A stretch of 64,000 nt of DNA from Tubulanus polymorphus (Eukaryota; Nemertea; Palaeonemertea; Tubulaniformes; Tubulanidae). A program made the translations under genes and the position numbers. Shown here one piece after another: positions 46,101 through 57,100 of the stretch. The notes below the pieces were generated by a model, which was not told the origin of the DNA, did not search any database, and saw only the letters and a program-made list of their open reading frames with translations. Positions within the stretch are counted from its first letter, which is position 1; every line of letters begins with the position of its first letter. Location: contig NC_134033.1 of the NCBI RefSeq assembly GCF_964204645.1, forward strand, positions 16,246,155-16,310,154, read 5' to 3'.

Positions 46101-49100
46101 TCAGTGAAAATCAACTAACTTTAACTCAGAGTTAACTCTAACTCACAACTGCGGAACCGAGTCCAGTTTATCATATATAAGCAACTTAATACAGAAACAG
46201 CATCAGGTACTTTAAACGTCCTAGGGCGCGTTCTTTGCTAGTGCTTTGCTTAGAAATCGAGTAGAAATAAAAAATTCTTACTTCTCAATGACGCACGCAA
46301 AAATGACGTGACCATTACCACAAGCTCCGGCCACTTGTGTGCTGTCATGTGACCAGGAAATATTGAATATGCTTCCTGTATTTGGCTTCTCCAAACCATA
46401 CGACCACTGTGTGTGCGAAAAAACATCGATTAGTTCAAAATACTATATTGAGAATAAATCCCCGGTTTATGGGTTCTAATCCCGGTGGTTCTTTCTGCGT
46501 CTCATCAATTAAGGGTTCATGGGTTCAGCGGTGCGGGACTCATCCTCTGGTCCTTTCATTGAACCCAGCTAGGCGCCGCGCGTTTAAACCCATTAAGAAA
46601 TATTCGTTATTCAAAATCAACCTAATAGTATCGTTGGCGCTCCCTGGAATACTTACCCCGCTTTTATCGCAGAGTCTGAGCGTGTTGTAGGAACCGACTG
46701 CGAATAGATCACCGTCGGGACTCCACGTCACCGACGTGATCGGGTAGTCATGGATACCGCTGTGATACATCAATCGGCCGTAACAATCCCATACTTTGTA
46801 TTTGCAATCCTCGGCGCCGGATAGAATCAGATTATTCACCGGGTTCCAGTCGAGAGTCAGAATCAATCCATCGTGAGCTTTCCACTGAAATAAACACAGT
46901 TCGATGATGTCATAGGGGGATTTATGGGGGCGGCTTCCCTTCCACCAGGGTCTAAAGAACAAGTAACTTTGCTAGTAGGCAATTTGATGATGTCATAGGG
47001 GGATTTATGGCAGCTTTCTTTCCATGAGGGTCTAAAGATCAAATAACGAGCAGACAATTTGATGATGTCATAGGGGGATTCATGGAGGCAGCCATGTTTC
47101 GTGATCGGCGATCTAACGATGTCGTAGAGGAATTTACGGACGCAGTCATCCTTTATCGTAGAACGGTCTATACATGAAATCACTATGATGTCATAGAGGG
47201 GTTTACGTAGGCAGCCATCTTATAAACGAGACACTTACGGTTAATGGTTTAGCGTTTGCTTGTAGAGGTTTAATCACTAACGTTCGTCCGTTTGTGTAAA
47301 GAACTTGATCAGAATCCGGTCCCCAAGCTAAAGCGTAAACCGGTGAACCTAAAAATACCAAACAAAAAACATTGACGTCTTAAATGAGTTTAAGTCTTCT
47401 ACGGATAGGGGGGCCATCATCGCGATTTGACAGATCATGGAATTCAAAATTCCCTGACTCTTGATAAAAAACTTCTCCCATCAAGTAATAAAATATCCTC
47501 AATAGGGGCTGTTTCTGATCAAGAGGTACGTTGTGCCACTCATCACCAGCAAGAACAACAAACCAGAAATCTAAATTCTCTGATTAAATAATAAGATATC
47601 CTCAGAGGGGACTGTTTCTGATCAAGAGGTTCCTTGTGCCACTTGTCACCACCAAGAACAACAAGACACCAAAAATTCAAATTCCCTGATTAAATCATAA
47701 GATATCCTCAGTGGGGGCTGTTTGTTATCAAGAGGTTCCTTGTGCCACTTGATACTGCTGGGAACAAAAGAGCAGAAATTCCAATTCCTCGACTTTCCAA
47801 GCAATGAGTCAGCAGCATATAATGAATCAATAATAGACCTGTTAAAACCCTGGGTGTCCTGGCAACATGTTCTTATCTATACTCACTGCTCTGTGTTAAC
47901 GTTGAACGTAACATTCCGCTTCGAGACCAGATCTTCACTTGTCCGTCTTCACCAGCTGAATTCAAACAAACATTACGTATAAATTCATTAACGGCTTCAA
48001 CGTTTTTGGGGTCAGTTGCTTACACTCTGGGTGTTAAAGGTTAACCACCGGATGAAGTAAATACCAATAAACCGCCATTCTAATCGTCGCCATATCAGTT
48101 ATCTTACGGTTAACTTTTGAGCAGAAGCACCCTACAGAGACTCAGGTTAAAATTAACAGGGTGGCCAATTTTATTCGACTTCACTTTTCCCAGACTATAT
48201 ACGTTGTTTTCCCTGAATCAATCCGTTTAGAATCCAATCGATTAACACAGTCAAATATGTAAGATGCAGACAATCTGGCAATCTCAACAATCTCAAAAAT
48301 TTCCCTGGCTATTCCCGGACTTTTTAATGAAAAGAAAATTGCCTGACTTTACTCTGATTTCAAGTTAAGTGGCCACCATGCTGATACAAATAATGGTACA
48401 AATAATCCACGGATAACAATGCAGTTTTGACGAAGTGTGGATGATCAGTTATGTCAGTTATCAGGGTCCAGTTCCGCAGTTCTGAGGTAGGACTTGACTT
48501 GGAGTAAACTCATTGAAAGTGAACTAATTTTAACTCGGAGTTAACTCTAACTCGCAACTATGGAACTGGGTCCTGACGGTTAAGTTTAACCCGCTTTCGA
48601 GTGACTGGACTTCTCGCAGAGCATTAGATTATTAAATTCATACCGGTAGCGTAGGCCGTTCCGTCGAAACTCCAGCGTCCGGAGAGAACGGCTCCGCGAT
48701 GAGCGTCGATACTCTTCTCAATACGACCAGTACGGGTTACGATGTGGAACTTGCCTGCAACAGATTATCTCGATAATTTATCAAAAAGACGATATTTAAC
48801 TGTAAAAGTCATCATAGTTGTGATGGTTGTTATGTTGATGACTTATCCAAATGTTAAAATTGAAAATACCAAATTGGGACTCAAAATAGAGATGACTTCA
48901 GTAATGTGACAACTTATCGATATGATGACTTAAACTTAGTAAATGAATTGGAAACAAAAATCGAGAGGACTTCAGTAATGTTATTACTTTACCGATTTTG
49001 ACCGCATAATAAGCTAGAGTTGACAATGGATCAATAAACCAGTCAAATTGTCACGGTGACAATTTGACATAAACCAGATTGGGGTGTCTACCGTTTGAGA

Positions 49101-50070
49101 ATCTGGTTTATGGTGACAAAAGTTGTGACAACTTTGAGTTTGACTGCATTATAAGGTAGAGTTAGAGAGATACGCCCCATTTTCGAAAACATTTTCAAGT
49201 ATCTCAAATACTTACCGTCGGTAGCGGTTAATGCGAATATATCGGAAGCCGCTTGTTTTTTCGAGGCTCCCCCTCCACCGCTGCCTTTCGGGAACCAATG
49301 CATGCTGATAGCATACAGATCAGCCGGCAGGTTCACTAGGGTCGACGTCTCGCCGTTCACGAGATTCCAACGCAGGATTTTATGGTCGTCGCCGCCGGAG
49401 TAAGCCTCCTCCGGAGACGTCCATCCGACGCAGCTCACCAGCTCCGCGTGTGAAAATCGCCGTCAAGGAGAACGACGTTTCAAAAAAATTCGGACGCAAT
49501 TACTTTTCGGCTTTCCCACCAGATGGCGTGACGAGCAATCAGTATTATAAATTCCAACAAATTTAGTCATGTAAATATTGATAGAAACAAACGTATTTGT
49601 ACATATTGTAGTCTTAACCCTTTCAGTGCTGACTAATTAATACCCTATAGTGCTAGAGAAAATTTGAAAATTCTAAAAAATTCCACCCTAGTGTGTTGAA
49701 CAATGGGAATACCACTATAGTGCCTCTAAACCGCGGTGCAGTGTTAGTTACTAGTATTTCACTATGTTTGACAGGTGCTGCCATTTTTCAATAGAGATAA
49801 TTACAAATTACATCAATACACCGCAGTGCGGTGTACTAGCAAAATCCATCACTGATTTATACACCGCACTGCGGTGTAGACGCACTGAAAGGGTTAACAA
49901 AATCGGCGTTGAATTCCAATTTCTTTTTGAATGTTAATAATTAAACTGTAAACCTAACACCTATTTATGTAAATAAATAGGTAATATATGGCAGAAGAAT
50001 TACAATATTCGGAGGAACTGTTGAAAAGGATATGTTTAGGATCTTTACTCAAAGTTGTTTTAAATCTCAT
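40186..50070 (-). CDS. IFT80: Intraflagellar transport protein 80 (IFT-B), 18 coding exons
   Basis: Core IFT-B subunit needed for anterograde transport and cilium assembly. Exons in transcript order: 50034-50070, 49216-49449, 48644-48754, 47887-47955, 47239-47348, 46657-46884, 46282-46406, 45668-45841, 45494-45568, 44680-44843, 44075-44139, 43327-43462, 42802-42949, 42157-42328, 41289-41378, 41006-41178, 40439-40562, 40186-40344. The total is 2,394 nt and 797 aa (human 777), phase-consistent throughout. The N-terminal half is WD40 propellers, e.g. [36 protein letters not shown] and [16 protein letters not shown]; the C-terminal half is the helical solenoid ([26 protein letters not shown]). 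The tail after [20 protein letters not shown] is Ala/Thr/Ser-rich. An in-frame TAA lies 18 bases upstream of the ATG. Intron 1 is U12-type AT-AC; the others are GT-AG. Confidence 0.96.
40565..40800. repeat. GA-rich low-complexity tract in IFT80 intron 16
   Basis: GAGAGGGAGG-type sequence on the plus strand, next to the acceptor of IFT80 exon 17. On the transcribed (minus) strand it is a long pyrimidine tract. Open frames are artefacts. Confidence 0.9.
41400..42085. repeat. 109-bp minisatellite, locus 2 (IFT80 intron 14)
   Basis: Six to seven units of 102-112 bp with the same core as 27405-28045: GTGAAGTGTGGACGATCAGT, TGTCTAATATCTGGTGTTTG, TCTCAGGTGAAGCACTGAAC. Two sub-variants alternate (AAAGCATACTGATAAAATG and AAAGTGTGCCAATGAAATG), giving a ~215-bp dimer period. 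Confidence 0.9.
42611..42713. mobile_element. Short piggyBac-like MITE derivative
   Basis: TTTTAA then CCTTTCAGTGCGTCTACAC at the left, GTAGCACTGAAAGGATTTAA at the right; about 105 bp. An internal TGTGCGGTGTATTGA matches the longer copies at 49618-49893 and 57987-58246. Probably an internally deleted member. IFT80 intron. Confidence 0.6.
43022..43220. mobile_element. Degenerate piggyBac-like MITE, inverted copy
   Basis: Contains ACACCGCGCCGCGGTGTAGA, GATGGCAGCACCTGTCAAAC and the terminal GTCAGCACTGAAAGGGTA shared with 49618-49893 in the opposite orientation. The left end is eroded and the TTAA at the right is mutated to GTACA. Confidence 0.55.
44170..44640. repeat. ~47-bp tandem repeat (CTTAAGACCAGTCTAAGCTC)
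   Basis: About eight units of TAAGACCAGTCTAAGCTCAT plus TTCAGTTTTATAACCAATCT in an IFT80 intron. The same unit occurs singly as palindromic pieces near 7480-7565, 24540-24650, 45890-45990 and 57540-57700. Confidence 0.85.
45190..45480. repeat. 18-bp minisatellite (GGTGGAACTGGATCTAGA)
   Basis: About twelve copies of GGTGGAACTGGATCTAGA and variants (TCTCGGGG) lie beside the donor of IFT80 exon 9. The 18-bp period makes frames of Gly/Val/Glu/Leu repeats on both strands; these are artefacts. Confidence 0.88.
46895..47215. repeat. ~60-bp repeat with TGATGATGTCATAGGGGGAT
   Basis: Five units in IFT80 intron 5 in the reverse orientation of the arrays at 22510-22760 and 55985-56300. Each has the sequence GATGTCATAGGGGGATTTAT. 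Confidence 0.8.
47440..47785. repeat. ~115-bp repeat (reverse copies of the 16500-16900 family)
   Basis: Three units containing GATATCCTCAGTGGGGGCTG, TTTCTGATCAAGAGGTTCCT and TGTGCCACTCGTCACCAGCA in IFT80 intron 4. Confidence 0.8.
49450..50033 (-). other. U12-type AT-AC intron (IFT80 intron 1)
   Basis: On the minus strand the exon ends CCTAAAC and the intron starts ATATCCTTTT, the canonical U12 AT-AC donor. Near the 3' end TCTCCTTGAC (branch A at about 49463) matches the U12 branch-site consensus, 13 bases before the terminal TTTTCAC. Splicing at these positions joins C to AC to make a His codon and gives [14 protein letters not shown], matching the conserved IFT80 N-terminus. No GT-AG alternative gives this join. 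The 584-bp intron holds a 276-bp piggyBac-like MITE. Confidence 0.9.
49618..49893. mobile_element. piggyBac-like MITE, 276 bp, most complete copy
   Basis: TTAA duplications at 49614-49617 and 49894-49897 flank perfect inverted ends CCCTTTCAGTGC and GCACTGAAAGGG. TTAA target sites with CCCTTT-type ends are the hallmark of piggyBac elements. The interior holds two ACACCGCACTGCGGTGTA palindromes and no open frame. It lies inside the U12 intron of IFT80. Confidence 0.85.
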
Positions 50071-51164
50071 TTTTGATTCTTCTGAAGCTTAAAAAACAAA
50101 TAAACAATCTATTAATGAAAATACATACAATGAAGTTTACAATATTTACAGGGATTAGGTCTGAGGCTGAACAGGGCCGGGTCCTAGTCAGTAACCTGTC
50201 TGTGGTTTAGTTTCACGATTGGATATTTTCACAAACCTCATCCGATTATAAAAAAGCTTACCACCAACGATTAGGTAACTAACTAGGCCGGGTCCGGAGT
50301 CCGAAGGCCTGGAGGGCACGCAAAAAAGGAATGGTCAGGAATATCAAGTATCAAGACGCAGTTATCAAAATTCACACTAAACCAAGTTACTTCATGTTAG
50401 ATTTATGAAATGATAAGATACAGAGAACTGAAAGTGGTCCGTTGTAGCAAGCCTCTGTAGTACATATTCCGGGTACGAAATTAATTAATAATTGCTATTG
50501 AATTGAATTGATTCACATTCTTCTTGTTTTCTGATCTTCAGGCAAAACGATAGAAATGTTTCCGACTTAAATCAGGTTTTAATTAAGCCGGTTAAGATCA
50601 AGAAAGTTAAGAAATGTAAACTTTAAATACCATAAGACCGAAATGCACTGTTTTACAGTCGGAACGGTCGATATTTATGACAGTTCAGATTTTGTTGTCA
50701 GAAACCAGGAAGTGGAATGCGAAGGGAACGCCGGCTGGTGCTGCCACCTGCTGACGTTTCGACACTGAATTCTCATTTTAGTTTGGCTGCTTAGTGCGTT
50801 GCCCATAGTATCTAACGGTCATATACGGCGTGGTTTATAATGACCGATTCTCAACCACTTGGCATGCAGCGCGAGAAGTTACCAACACCCTCTGAAATAC
50901 TTTTTAACACATTTAAGGCTTGTTGATACAAGACGTAACGAAATTGTAAAATCTTTGCTAAAATCCAGAAGAAACAACAAAAACGATTATTTAGTCGATT
51001 TTTACGTTTTATATATCATATTTATGTGAAATAAAGCTATTGTAGACATTGAACTTGTCCGATCTTATTTCTTTTACATTTTAGAACTGTCAGGATTTCG
51101 CCCCGCTTTCGCTTCTTCGACAATAAAATTTAATTGAGATCTTTCTAGGCGGATTGAAATAAGG
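50071..51164. promoter_or_regulatory. Head-to-head intergenic region between IFT80 and the BAR-like gene
   Basis: 1.1 kb separates the two start codons, which point outward, so the 5' leaders and promoters of both genes must lie here. I see no clear TATA box, no full RFX X-box and no CpG-dense block by eye. The compact arrangement suggests a shared or bidirectional promoter, but that is inference. Confidence 0.5.
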
Positions 51165-54100
51165 ATGTTTTCTGGTTTAAAGAAAGTTCTGAAGAATGTC
51201 AGCTCATCAGGGAGTTACGCGGGGCTGAGTTTGATGATTTTTCAACATAAATTAGTTATCGATAATTTAGAAAAACTGGGTTCACTGCAGAAAGAAGGTA
51301 AAAACCTAGAAAATCATGTCAAATTCAATTAAGAATTTATTACGTATTCCATCATTGGAAACTATACTTGATTCAAATTTTTCTAAAATCTGATTTTGAA
51401 TACGGACCAGAGTCGAATTGATTGAAATTGGGAATCTGAGCCCAAAATTTTACTTAATTTTGCCTCTGAGACTGAGTTAAAAACTACTTTTTACGATAGT
51501 CTTAAAAAAGAATGTCCTATCATTTTATGTCATCAGATTCAGGAACTGTAGGCCACAGGCCTTTCACTTGATCGAATCGCTTCTATTAGATTTGCAAATA
51601 TTTTCATAATATATTTCTTTGCAAAAATTAGCGGATGGGTGGAGCGAGGTGGCAATGTCAAATTTCAAACTTTTGTATCTGTATCTGTATCTATATAGCA
51701 GAAGTTGCAAGTTGATTTTCCTGCTCTTGTTTGTAGCAATTGAAAGCGAAATAAAATGGGCAATTACGGAAGAAAATATCGTCTTACGAGAACTGATTCT
51801 GAAACTAAACGAAATGAATCTAATGGTGATGAATATCTGGCAGGAATACGTGTCACAGGTTCGATTCGACTTGGCCGCTCTTAACATCGCTTAAGCACTT
51901 AATCATTTCTAAAACAGGGGCTCATACCAGGGCCCAGTTTCACAATGGGTTTAACTCCTAAATCGATTTAATTTCTACATTAATTCAGTTTATCGTAAAA
52001 ACGATTTAGGCCTTAATCCTTTTCGTGAAACTGGGTCCAGAGTTGTAGGTAGTGTAAAAACGATAATCCGTTTATCCAGTGTCCATAATATAATGTATAA
52101 TAACATATATTATAGATACTGGATTAACAGATTATCGGTTTTACATTACCTACAACTCTGATACGAGTCCCTGCGATTTTTAACGGTGCATCATGAATAC
52201 ATATATGTAAAATCATCCAAAATTGAAACAAGACCGTGTTTTCTCAATTGCAAATGATATCATTTATGTCTTTTAATTTTATTTTCTCTGAAATAGATAA
52301 GATAGGCCTATATAGAGCAAACAGCAGTTTAGGTGTACAACGTCATGTACCAACGAGCTAATTCTTTAATAACACGAGTGGAAAGGTGACCTAAACTGCA
52401 GTTAGACACCCAAAGAATAATTTGAACTTTTAATTAACTCTCTCAATCATGAAAAATTAACCTCCGAAATATTTCTTGATTGAGAGAGTTAATAAAAAGT
52501 TCAAATTATTCTTTGGGTGTCTAAGTGCAGTTTAGGTCACCTCTTCACTCGTCTTATTAAAGAATTAGCTCGTTGGTACATGATGTGGGAAACCTTAACT
52601 GCAGTTAGACACCCAAAGAATAATTTGAACTTTTAATTAACTCTCTCAATGATGATTGAGTGTTTATTGATATACGTCGTTCCTTCTTGTTTCTCGTTTC
52701 AGTATAAAATCTACCGAAGCGTCTTTCAATCGATTCACGAACGAAGAGGAAAATTAAACGAGTCTCGAAAACAACTCGGACTCGGCGAAATACGTAAAGA
52801 GAAAGCTCGAAAACATGTTAGTGAAAATTAACCCTTTAAACAGCGGCCGGGACAGTTTCACTAAAACAACTCAAAGTTCTGTACAGAACACATTTTTAAG
52901 AAGTGACCAATCATAGGAGTCTATTTGATAAAGCTTAATGAAGAAAAATCGATTTGAGTTCAGCTTTTTTTAAAACTCGCTCCAACTGAGGGTCTCTATT
53001 TCTTAGATTTGCTTAATTAGTACAACGATTGGTTTCAATTTTGGTTTTAGTTGGAAAATATTTCAAAGAAAAACGACGTGCAGAAAACTGAAAATGCAAA
53101 ACAAGAGCTAAATACGGTAATTTGAGATACTCTTCGAATTAGGTAGAATGCTTACTGTAGATCTCAGTTTTGATATTTCGATATTTTCTCTCTTCTTACC
53201 CCAACCCCCAGGTCACCGATCAACATAAACGGATTAAGACTCAAGTGAAAATGGAACAGGACGAACTTGAAAAATTCACGGTGAGTTAATTGAAAAACTT
53301 TTGAAGGCATCCATCTCTGATCTGTGTACGTTAGAATTTTGATTGAAAAACTTGTAAAGCAGAACTAATTTGTTCTATTTCTACCTCTAGATTTCGTGAA
53401 GTTCCCATTTTGAATTCATGGTAAAATTAACTGATATTTTTGTTGTTTCATTGATGGTGTTAAATGTTAGACAGTGTTTTTAATAGTTTTAGCTTTAGAT
53501 ATTTTATTCTACGCCAAGCTATTTTGAATCCCATTCTGTTTTGTTTTTAGATTTGCATTGTTTTTTTCTTGTGTCGCATAAATCCTAGAAATGCTATTTC
53601 CTATTTTGCCAGATAACAGATTTTGAGCCAAAAACTTCTGATTAAGTGTTTTTGTGAATTTGGTGAATTGATGAGTCACAAATAGTCTCAGTGATCAAGG
53701 CTGTAATTAGCAGGGGGGGGCAAATTTTGAAAAACTTTTGCAAATATTATATTTCTGTTACGTATTTTGTATTTCTGATAGGCATACAAAATATTTGGTA
53801 CGTAGAAATACGTCTAAATGTAGAATGTATGTATTTCTGATGATGTACCTGGTATTTGTCCGATGAAGTATTTGTCTGATGATGTATTTGTCTGATGACG
53901 TATTTGTCCGATGACGTATTTGTCTGATTACGAATGTTGTAATGTATTTGACTGTTTACAGGTATTAAATGTACGCGATGCGTTGATGAACTGGTCGTCT
54001 GCTTGTCACGCGTTCCACAAAAAGTCGTCGTGCGCGAATCGAACCCGAGTTCAAATAGTCGAATGTTTTCTGCCTGGACTGAAAAGCGTAGAAGACCCGG

Positions 54101-57100
54101 TCAATATAACGATAGGTATAACCAAACAACGCGTCGTTAAGATTTGATTAAATCCCGCACTAAAAAATGAAAAGAGCCCGAGTTTCCTTGATTTCCTTTA
54201 AGGCAAAAAAAATTGACACCTTGTTTCTCTGCTCTGCTGAGCTTAAATGTTGACCCGGCCGGCCGCCTATCTACCCTGAACATTACTTCTTTTTAAATCG
54301 TGATTTATTTTACCAAAACAGACCCGGCCGCTATAGAAATGAACTGATTACAAATTTCATTACATTTTACAAAAATGACCCGGCCGCTGCGGAGAAACAA
54401 GGTATCATTTTTGTTTAGTCATGTTAGGCTAAACGAAACTAATGTTTTGAGTTTATCGGAATAATCATCTTAAGTAAAACTAGTGTAAGGAGATGTGACA
54501 CTAATATTCCCATAGATGACTACAGACATACCGGTAGTCGAAATGTAGAATAAACTTCTCTAGCTCAAGAAAACATTTCGGACTCCTTCTTTTTCTTAGT
54601 GTACAGGGATTTTATATCCCTGTTGATACCTAGATTCTCAGTGCCCGCTAAACTAATCCAATTCATCGGTTCTTTGACATTCGAATTCATCTACTTCAGG
54701 AATACTAGCTTTATGATAACAAAATTATAAGAAAGATCCAAATCAATTAATTCCTTTTCAGCTCAAGTGAACAGCGCGTTAGCCATACGTAAACTATCGG
54801 ATAAACTCAAAGTACCGATGGTGCTCACCCCGAAAGACAAGGACGCCGGGGCATCGTTTCAGGTGATTATATCCACCTTAATTCTTCACACTATTCGTCA
54901 GGTTTTCCGCTGATGCTCGGACGTGAAACAAAGAAACAATTTCATGAATTTGATGTTTCCTTTCGCAGGCGTTTCAGTATATTTCCGGTAAAGAATTAGC
55001 TTTGGTCGAATTTTCGCACGAAAATCGAAACGCTAAGAGTAAGTTCTGATGGTTTTTCATTCGTGTTCTCTGTTTTAATTTGATTCCCGAAGGCAAAGTT
55101 CGTTCAGTCAGTTAACTCTAGACTCTGCTGTACTTTTTGATACAAGAAAGTCAAGAGTTAACCAGTTGATAGCTTCAAGACATAAATGACAATTGAAAAT
55201 CCAGGTCTGGGGCTGCAGTTGCTCAGAAGATGGTTAGAGTTAACAAGTGTGGATAGTTGACATAGTGACAATTGAAATTTCATTGTTATCATTGCATTTT
55301 TCCACATTTATCTTTAACCAACTTTTTAACATGTGACCCCAGGATCCAGTTCCACAGTTGTGAGTTCAATTTACAAGTGACCCCAGGATCCAGTTTCACA
55401 GTTGTGAGTTCAATTTGACTGTAGAGTTAAACATTGTTTAACATTGAAAAAGAACTAATTTTAACCCTGAGTTAACTCTATAACTCACAACTGTGGAACT
55501 GGGTTCTGATTAGTGTTCGCTCATTTTCAACCTTTAAGTCAAATTCTAACCGATATCCGTTGATCCGGTTCATCTGACCGTTTGAGTTCCAATTTAAAAT
55601 TCAACAGTCGAAATGTTTTTTTTTTTTTTTTAAATTTTCACTAGGTAGATCAGTGAGCGTAGGGGTCGCCGAGGAACACAATCACCGGCGTCAAATATCG
55701 TTGCCGTCGGATACGAAACAACAATCGAATACGTTGGATAATAATAATCACCGTTCGAAGCCGTTACCTCTTCCTCGTCCGGCGTGGTCGATGGAAAACC
55801 TGGCGGCGCCACCGTCGTCGTCGGCGGTCGCTGATCGGTTTCTAAAACAACGTCGCAGCGGCAGCAATGATAATTCACTACCGACTCGATTTACCGACAG
55901 TCACTACCGCGCGAGGTCTTCATCTTACGGAGCAACACAATTCAACGATAATAATCTGAACAAGGTATGAAATACATCGCGAAATATGGCTGCCTACATC
56001 AACTCCCCCTATGACATCATCAAATTATCTGTTACAGCAAATATGGCTGCCTCCATTATTCCCCCTATGACATCATCAAATTATCCGTTACAGCAAATAT
56101 GGCTGCCTCCATTTATCCCCCTATGACATCATCAAATTATCCGTTACAGCAAATATGGCTGCCTCCATTAATCCCCCTATGACATCATCAAATTATCCGT
56201 TACAGCAAATATGGCTGCCTCCATTTATCCCCCTATGACATCATCAAATTATCCGTTACAGCAAATATGGCTGCCTCCATTAATCCCCCTATGACATATA
56301 TTACTAGTATTAGAACTGCGTTTATTTGCAGCCAAAATCATCTGGGCTGAAAATCAGCTCGCACGCTCGGTCGATGGAGAATCTAGAACGAGGCTCATCA
56401 AGCGTCTGCTCCGATGAAGATGTCAGCAGCGTTCATGATTATTTACCGATTTTACCGGAACTTCCGAAAAAAACAGGTAAACAACACGTTCCCGCTGCGG
56501 GCAGACGTATTACGACTAGCGGGGCTGGATGAAAGGGATATAACAGTAAATCTCGCCTAACACGGATGAACTTGGACCGGTAAAATCAATCCGGGCTAAG
56601 CTTAGTCCAAGTTTAGAATAGGAAAATATGTTAGGAAGTTAGAAAACTGATTTTGTTTTTGTCAGACTTAGTCAAAAAGTCAAGAGTTGGCCATATCTGA
56701 GTTAGGCTAGGTTTTGTAGGTACACCGAGGGGAACAGTTCACTGTGTCTGAGGGGGAACACTCCACTTGTGTCTGTTTCATTCTAGAAATCCCTTTCTTT
56801 TTCTATAAACTCCGGGCTAGATTCACCCCTGGCAGGTGAGTATATCGTTGATTTTATTTTCAGTCCGTACGAATAGTTGGACGGTCGTTTACGGAGACGA
56901 CACTCCAGCGGTTCCTCCGACGCCTCCACCTCGGTTCCCTCCTCCGAGGTGTCCGGTATCTAGTCCGCGATCTCGTATGACTCGGTCAACCGGTGACCTC
57001 ATCGGTAAGCGGCGCCATCTATATTTCACTCGGCACTGAAAACAAGTTTTTAACTTGGAATGAAATAATTTATTATGGCGCAGTTGGAGTAAAACTGTCG

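Noticed and set aside
50760-50900. Possible RFX X-box in the IFT80 upstream region (GTTGCC ... CTAAC near 50800, GTTACC near 50878)
   Set aside because: Half-sites are present but spacing and second half do not fit the X-box consensus, so no site was annotated.
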